From Coix lacryma-jobi var. lacryma-jobi (lineage: Eukaryota; Streptophyta; Magnoliopsida; Poales; Poaceae): a stretch of 64,000 nucleotides of DNA. Position numbers and translations under genes: made by a program. Under the pieces are notes generated by a model, which worked only from the letters and a program-made list of their open reading frames with translations, did no database searches and was not told where the DNA came from. The stretch lies in the NCBI GenBank assembly GCA_009763385.1, contig VDCT01000291.1:1-64000 (forward strand), written 5' to 3'. Numbering within the stretch: the stretch's first letter is position 1; each line of letters starts with the position of its first letter. Positions 58,494 to 64,000 of the stretch are shown one piece after another.

Positions 58494-61400
58494 GAGTTTT
58501 TTGGTGCATCATTGGGTAAACCGGCCCTCCCGCACGAGTTTTGTCGCACCGTTCCGTCAGAAATGAAAGTGCCAAAAACCCACAAACATGAGTTTTGGGT
58601 CAACTGGAGATGATTGAGTGCGGTCATTGCAAAAATTTCAACTGAGTTATTCCGTGCATCATTGGGTAAAACGGTCCTACTGCGCGAGTTTTGCTGCACC
58701 GTTTCGTCGGAAATGAATGTGCCAAAAACCCACCAAACAAGAGTTTTAGGCCAAACGAAGATGATTGAGTGCGTCTGTTTGCAAAAAATTCAACTGCGAG
58801 TTTTTTGGTGCATCAGTGGGTAAAATGGCCCTCCCACGCGAGTTTTTCCGAACCGTTCCGTTGGAAATGAAATTTCCAAAACCCCACCAAACATGAGTTT
58901 TAGGTGAAACGTAGATGATTGGGTGCATCCGTTTGCGAAAAAATCAACTGCGAGTTTTTCAGTGCATTAATGTGTAAAATGGCCCTCCCACGCGAGTTTT
59001 TCTGCACTGTTCCGTCGGAAATGAAAGTGCCAAAAACGCACCATACACGAGTTTTGGGTCAAACAGGGATGATTGGGTGCGTCCGTTGCGAAAAATTCAA
59101 CATCGAGTTTTTCGGTGCATCAGTTGGTAAAACGGCCCTCCCGCGTGAGTTTTTCCACACCGTTCCGTCGGAAATGAAAGTGCCAAAAACGCTCCGTACA
59201 TGCGTTTTGGGTAAAATGGGGATGATTGGGTGCGTCCGTTGCGTAAAATTCAACAGGGAGTTTTTCGGTGCATAAGTGGGTAAAACGGCCCTCCCGCGTG
59301 AGTTTTTCCACACCGTTCTGTCGGAAATGAAAGTTTCAAAAACCCACCAAACAAGAGTTATGGGTCAAACAGGGATGATTGGGTGCGTCCATTGGGAAAA
59401 ATTCAATAGTGAGTTTTTCGGTGCATCAGTGGAAAAAACGGCCATACCGTGCGAGTTTTGCCGCAGCGTTCTGTCGGAAATGAACGTGCCAAAAACCCAC
59501 AAACAAGAGTTTTGGGTCAACCGGAGATGATTGGGTGCGTCTGTTGCGAAAAAATAAATTGAGTTTTTCGGTGCATCATTGGGTAAAACGGCCCTCCCGC
59601 ACGAGTTTTGTCGCATCGTTCCGTCGGAAAAGAAAGTGCAAAAAACCCACAAACAAGAGTTTTGGGTCAACCGGAGATGATTGGGTGCGTCTGTTGTAAA
59701 AAATTCAACTGTGTTTTTTGGTGCATCAGTGGGTAAAACGGCCCTCCCGCGTGAGTTTTTCCACACCGTTCCGTCGGAAATGAAAGTGCCAAAAACGCTC
59801 CATACATGCGTTTTGGGTCAAACGGGGATGATTGGGTGCGTCCGTTGCGTAAAATTCAACAGGGAGTTTTTCGGTGCATAAGTGGGTAAAACGGCCCTCC
59901 CGCGTGAGTTTTTCCACACCGTTTTGTCGGAAATGAAAGTTTCAAAAACCCACCAAACAAGAGTTATGGGTCAAGCAGGAATGATTGGGTGCGTCCATTG
60001 GGAAAAATTCAACAGCGAGTTTTTTGGGGCATCAGTGGAAAAACGGCCATACCGTGCGAGTTTTGCTGCACCGTTATGTCGGAAATGAAAGTGCCAGAAA
60101 CCCACAAACAAGAGTTTTGGGTCAACCGAAGATGATTGGGTGCGTCTGTTGCGAAAAAATCAATTGAGTTTTTCGGTGCATCATTGGGTAAAACGGCCCT
60201 CCCGCACGAGTTTTGTTGCATCGTTCCGTCGGAAAAGAAAGTGCAAAAAACCCACAAACAAGAGTTTTGGGGCAACCGGAGATGATTGGGTGCGTCTGTT
60301 GTAAAAAAATCTACTGAGTTTTTTGGTGCATCTGTGGGTAAAATGGCCCTCCCACACGAGTTTTGTCGCACCGTTCCGTCATAAATGAAAGTGTCAAAAC
60401 CCACAAACATGAGTTTTGGGTCAACCGGAGATGATTGAGTGCGGTCATTGCAAAAAATTCAACTGAGTTATTCACTGCATCCATGGGTAAAACGGCCCTA
60501 CCGCGCGAGTTTTGCCGCACTGTTTCGTCTGAAATGAAAGTGCCAAAAACCCACCAAACAAGAGTTTTAGGCCAAACGAAGATGATTGAGTGGTTCTGTT
60601 TGCAAAAAATTCAACTGCGAGTTTTTTGGTGCATCAGTGGGTAAAATGGCCCTCCCGCGCGAGTTTTTCCAAACCATTCCGTCAGAAATGAAATTTCCAA
60701 AACCCCACAAAACATGAGTTTTAGGTGAAACGTAGATGATTGGGTGCGTCCGTTTGCGAAAAATTCAACTTCGAGTTTTTCAGTGCATTAATGTGTAAAA
60801 TGGCCCTCCCACGCGAGTATTTCTGCACCGTTCCGTCGGAATGGAAGTGCCAAAAATGCACCATACATGAGTTTTGGTTCAAATGGGGACGATTGGGTGC
60901 GTCCATTGCGAAAAAATCAACAACGAGTTTTTCGGTGCATCAGTGGGCAAAACGGCCCTCCCGCGTGAGTTTTTCCACACCATTCCGTCGGAAACAAAAG
61001 TTTCAAAAACCCACCAAACAAGTGTTATGGGTCAAACAGGGATGATTGGGTGCGTCCATTGGGAAAAATTCAACAACGAGTTTTTTGATGCATCAGTGGA
61101 AAAATACGGCCATACCGTGCGAGTTTTGCCGCACCGTTATGTCGGAAATGAAAGTGCCAGGAACCCACAAACAAGAGTTTTGGGTCAACCGAAGATGATT
61201 GGGTGCGTCCGTTGCGAAAAATCAACTGAGTTTTTTGGTGCATCATTGGGTAAAACGGCCCTCCCGCACGAGTTTTGTCGCATCGTTCCGTCGGAAATGA
61301 AAGTGCAAAAAACCCACAAACAAGAGTTTTGGGTCAACCGGGGATGATTGGATGTTTCTGTTGCGAAAAAATCAACTGAGTTTTTTGGTGCATCATTGGG

Positions 61401-62476
61401 TAAAACGGCCCTCCCGCACGAGTTTTGTCGCATTGTTCCGTCGGAAAAGAAAGTGCAAAAAACCCACAAACAAGAGTTTTGGGTCAACCGGAGATGATTG
61501 GGTGCGTGTGTTGCAAAAAATTCAACTGAGTTTTTTGGTGCATCGGTGGGTAAAACGGCCCTCCCACACGAGTTTTGTCGCACCGTTCCGTCAGAAATGA
61601 AAGTGCCAAAAACCCACAAGCATGAGTTTTGGGTCAACTGGAGATGATTGAGTGCGGTCATTGCAAAAAATTCAACTGAGTTATTCAGTGCATCATTAGG
61701 TAAAACGGTCCTACTGCGCGAGTTTTGCTGCACCGTTTCGTTGGAAATGAAAGTGCCAAAAACCCACCAAACAAGAGTTTTAGGATAAACGAAGATGATT
61801 GAGTGCGTCTGTTTGCAAAAAATTCAACTGCGAGTTTTTTGGTGCATCAGTGGGTAAAATGGCCCTCCCGTGCGGGTTTTTCCGAACCGTTCCGTTGGAA
61901 ATGAAATTTCCAAAACCCCACCAAACATGAGTTTTAGGTGAAACGTAGATGATTGGGTGCGTCCGTTTGCGAAAAAATCAACTGCGAGTTTTTCAGTGCA
62001 TTAATGTGTAAAATGGCCCTCCCACGCGAGTTTTTCTGCACTGTTCCGTCGGAAATGAAAGTCCCAAAACGCACCATACACGAGTTTTGGGTCAAACAGG
62101 GATGATTGGGTGCGTCCGTTGCGAAAAATTCAACATCGAGTTTTTCGGTGCATCAGTGGGTAAAACGGCCCTCCCGCGTGAGTTTTTCCACACCGTTCCG
62201 TTGGAAATGAAAGTGGCAAAAACGCACCATACACGAGTTTTGGGTCCAACAGGGATGATTGGGTGCGTCCGTTGCGAAAAATTCAACAGGGAGTTTTTCG
62301 GTGCATAAGTGGGTAAAACGGCCCTCCCGCGTGAGTTTTTCCACACCGTTCTGTCGGAAATGAAAGTTTCAAAAACCCACCAAACAAGAGTTATGGGTCA
62401 AGCAGGAATGATTGGGTGCGTCCATTGGGAAAAATTCAACAGCGAGTTTTTTGGTGCATCAGTGGAAAAAACGGCC

Positions 62477-64000
62477 ATACCGTGCGAGTTTTGCCGCACC
62501 GTTCTGTAAGAAATGAAAGTGCCAAAAACCCACAAACAAGGGTTTTGGGTCAACCGGAGATGATTGGGTGCTTCTGTTGCGAAAAAATCAACTGAATTTT
62601 TCGGTGCATCATTGGGTAAAACGGCCCTCCCGCACGAGTTTTGTCGCAACGTTCCGTCGGAAAAGAAAGTGCAAAAAACCCACAAACAAGAGTTTTGGGT
62701 CAACCGGAGATGATTGGGTGCGTCTGTTGCAAAAAATTCAACTGAGTTTTTTGGTGCATCGGTGGGTAAAATGGCCCTCCCACACGAGTTTTGTCGCACC
62801 GTTCCATCAGAAATGAATGTGTCAAAAACCCACAAACATGAGTTTTGGGTCAACCGGAGATGATTGAGTGCGGTCATTGCAAAAAATTCAACTGAGTTAT
62901 TCAGGGCATCCTTGGGTAAAACGGCCCTACCACGCGAGTTTTGCCGCACCATTTCATCGGAAATGAAAGTGCCAAAAACCCACCAAACAAGAGTTTTAGG
63001 CCAAACGAAAATGATTGAGTGCGTCTGATTGCAAAAAATTCAACTGCGAGTTTTTTGGTGCATCAGTGGGTAAAATGGCCCCCCCGCGCGAGTTTTTCCG
63101 AACCGTTCCGTCGGAAATGAAATTTCCAAAACCCCACCAAACATGAGTTTTAGGTGAAACGTAGATGATTGGGTGCGTCCATTTGCGAAAAATTCAACTT
63201 CGAGTTTTTCAGTGCATTAATGTGTAAAATGGCCCTCCCGCGCGAGTATTTCTGCACCGTTCTGTCTGAATGAAAGTGCCAAAAATGCACCATACACGAG
63301 TTTTGGTTCAAACGGGGATGATTGGGTGCGTCCATTGCGAAAAAATCAATAACGAGTTTTTCGGTGCATCAGTGGGCAAAACGGCCCTCCCGCGTGAGTT
63401 TTTCCACACCATTCCGTCGGAAACGAAAGTTTCAAAAACCCACCAAACAAGAGTTATGGGTCAAACAGGGATGATTGGGTGCGTCCGTTGGGAAAAATTC
63501 AACAACGAGTTTTTCGAAGCAGCAGTGGAAAAATACGGCCATACCGTGCGAGTTTTACCGCACCGTTATGTCAGAAATGAAAGTGCCGGAAACCCACAAA
63601 CAAGAGTTTTGTGTCAACCGAAGATGATTGGGTGCGTCTGTTGCGAAAAAATCAACTGAGTTTTTTGGTGCATCATTGGGTAAAACGGCCCTCCCGCACG
63701 AGTTTTGTCGCATCGTTCCGTCGGAAATGAAAGTGCAAAAAACCCACAAACAAGAGTTTTGGGTCAACCGGAGATGATTGGATGCGTCTGTTGCAAAAAA
63801 ATCAACTGAGTTTTTTGGTGCATCATTGGGCAAAACGGCCCTCCCGCACGAGTTTTGTCGCATCGTTCCGTCGGAAATGAATGTGTCAAAAACCCACAAA
63901 CTTGAGTTTTGGGTCAACCGGAGATGATTGAGTGCGGTCATTGCAAAAAATTCAACTGAGTTATTCAGGGCATCCTTGGGTAAAACGGCCCTACCACGCG
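62477..64000 (+). repeat. Long-range repeat of 54830-56353 (offset 7,647 bp)
   Basis: Markers ctgtaagaaatgaaagtg (54857 and 62504), aagggttttgggtc, gtgcttctgttgc, gtgcatccat or gtgcgtccat with ttgcgaaaaattcaacttcg, gttctgtctgaatg (55613 and 63260) and gcagcagtggaaaaatac keep a constant spacing of 7,647 bp. I see no net insertion or deletion over 1.5 kb. Base differences are scattered, for example 'acggcccccgcacgcg' at 55124 against 'atggccctcccacacg' at 62771. The repeat is cut by the window end. Confidence 0.87.

Larger units (their letters stand above)
1..64000 (+). repeat. Head-to-tail satellite array, about 150 bp monomer (probable grass centromere satellite)
   Basis: The entire window is tandem copies of one monomer. 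The landmarks gatgattgggtgcgt, ggtgcatcattgggtaaa, acggccctcccgc, ccgttccgtcggaaatgaaa and caagagttttgggtc recur in this order every 149-154 bp from the first to the last base, always on the plus strand. Spacing between successive 'gatgatt' starts was counted directly at many places: 7508, 7658, 7808, 7958 and 8108 are exactly 150 bp apart. Starts of alpha-class monomers, useful as anchors, are at 536, 1295, 2051, 2809, 3868, 4627, 5386, 6447, 7202, 8259, 9321, 10076, 11136, 12045, 12949, 13856, 14917, 15826, 16730, 17791, 18853, 19757, 20663, 22028, 23380, 25702, 27055, 28474, 29530, 29987, 31491, 31948, 32704, 33611, 34369, 35425, 36330, 37236, 37692, 38901, 40110, 41616 and 42672. The blocks caaacatgagttttgg and cgttgcgaaaaa match what I remember of maize CentC, and attgggtgcgt matches rice CentO. 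That makes a grass centromere the likeliest source, but it is recall, not a search. Confidence 0.97.
55212..64000 (+). repeat. Distal satellite subfamily with 1,064 and about 1,215 bp periods
   Basis: Diagnostic variants are gattgagtgcggtcattgc, ttattcagggcatcc, ccaaacgaagatgattgag, gcattaatgtgtaaaatgg, gcgcgagtatttctgcacc, caccatacacgag, aaatacggccatacc and ccgttatgtcgg. The gtgcggtcattgc marker monomers start at 55212, 56276, 57339, 58609, 60430, 61643, 62859 and 63923, giving intervals of 1064, 1063, 1270, 1821, 1213, 1216 and 1064 bp. These correspond to 7, 7, 8 plus a fragment, 12, 8, 8 and 7 monomers. The window ends inside a monomer, so the array continues beyond it. Confidence 0.87.

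Noticed and set aside
1..64000. CRISPR array
   Set aside because: The whole period is repeated with no unique spacers between short direct repeats, the unit is far longer than a CRISPR repeat and no cas gene is near.
1..64000. Ribosomal DNA spacer or tandem gene family
   Set aside because: No rRNA, tRNA or 5S-like sequence lies between the repeats; every base belongs to the 150 bp monomer.
55212..64000. A separate, unrelated satellite family in the distal domain
   Set aside because: Despite new variants and periods, the monomers keep the same landmark order (gatgattg, gagtttt, acggccct, gcaccgtt, gaaatgaaagtg), so this is a subfamily of the same satellite.
1..64000. Bacterial or viral origin of the window
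   Set aside because: There are no genes, no operon-like layout and no ribosome binding sites. A 64 kb pure satellite array is a feature of eukaryotic heterochromatin.

Overview
The whole 64 kb window is one uninterrupted, head-to-tail satellite DNA array made of roughly 420 diverged copies of a monomer of about 150 bp. I find no gene, RNA gene, transposon, CRISPR array or unique sequence in it. All monomers lie in the same orientation and none is inverted. From memory, part of the monomer (caaacatgagttttgg, attgggtgcgt, cgttgcgaaaaa) closely resembles the conserved domain of grass centromere satellites (maize CentC, rice CentO). The best reading is therefore a centromeric or pericentromeric satellite block of a grass (Poaceae). 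The species cannot be read from the sequence, and the assignment needs a database search.

The monomers fall into classes that recur in a fixed order, with length counted from one 'gatgatt' to the next. An alpha monomer (154 bp, gcatgagtggg / gcgtgag / gtttcaaaaac) is followed by a beta monomer (152 bp, cagcgag / gcatcagtgg). A variable number of gamma monomers of exactly 150 bp follows, usually closed by a delta monomer (151 bp, gcgcgagtttttacgc). Distances between successive alpha monomers are therefore quantised near 457, 757, 907, 1057, 1209, 1355 and 1506 bp. Two further classes, epsilon and zeta, occur as a doublet at a few places.

Layout: 1-560 is a noisy, insertion-rich copy of the sequence near 3357-3890. 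536-5385 holds 5- and 7-monomer cycles. A block of about 2.87 kb is repeated at 5386 and 8259. 10141-17702 is a nearly identical 3,781 bp tandem duplication. 17703-20944 is mixed cycles. 20945-28069 is a second large duplication (offset 3,674-3,675 bp) with a foreign 224 bp patch between its copies. 28070-37826 is heterogeneous and includes 457 bp trimers. 37846-40263 is a 1,209 bp tandem duplication with one visible difference. 40264-42671 is dominated by long runs of 150 bp monomers. 42672-54603 is a layered structure of alternating 757 and about 1,208 bp cycles, with a 1,965 bp unit and a 7.1 kb super-period. 54604-64000 is a distinct subfamily with 1,064 and about 1,215 bp periods and a 7,647 bp long-range repeat.

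The long open reading frames, mostly on the minus strand, arise because 150 bp is exactly 50 codons; I do not call them genes. The points of interest are the combinatorial higher-order structure, the nested duplications, the truncated monomers that break at the recurring gagtttt motif, and the signs of assembly or consensus error.
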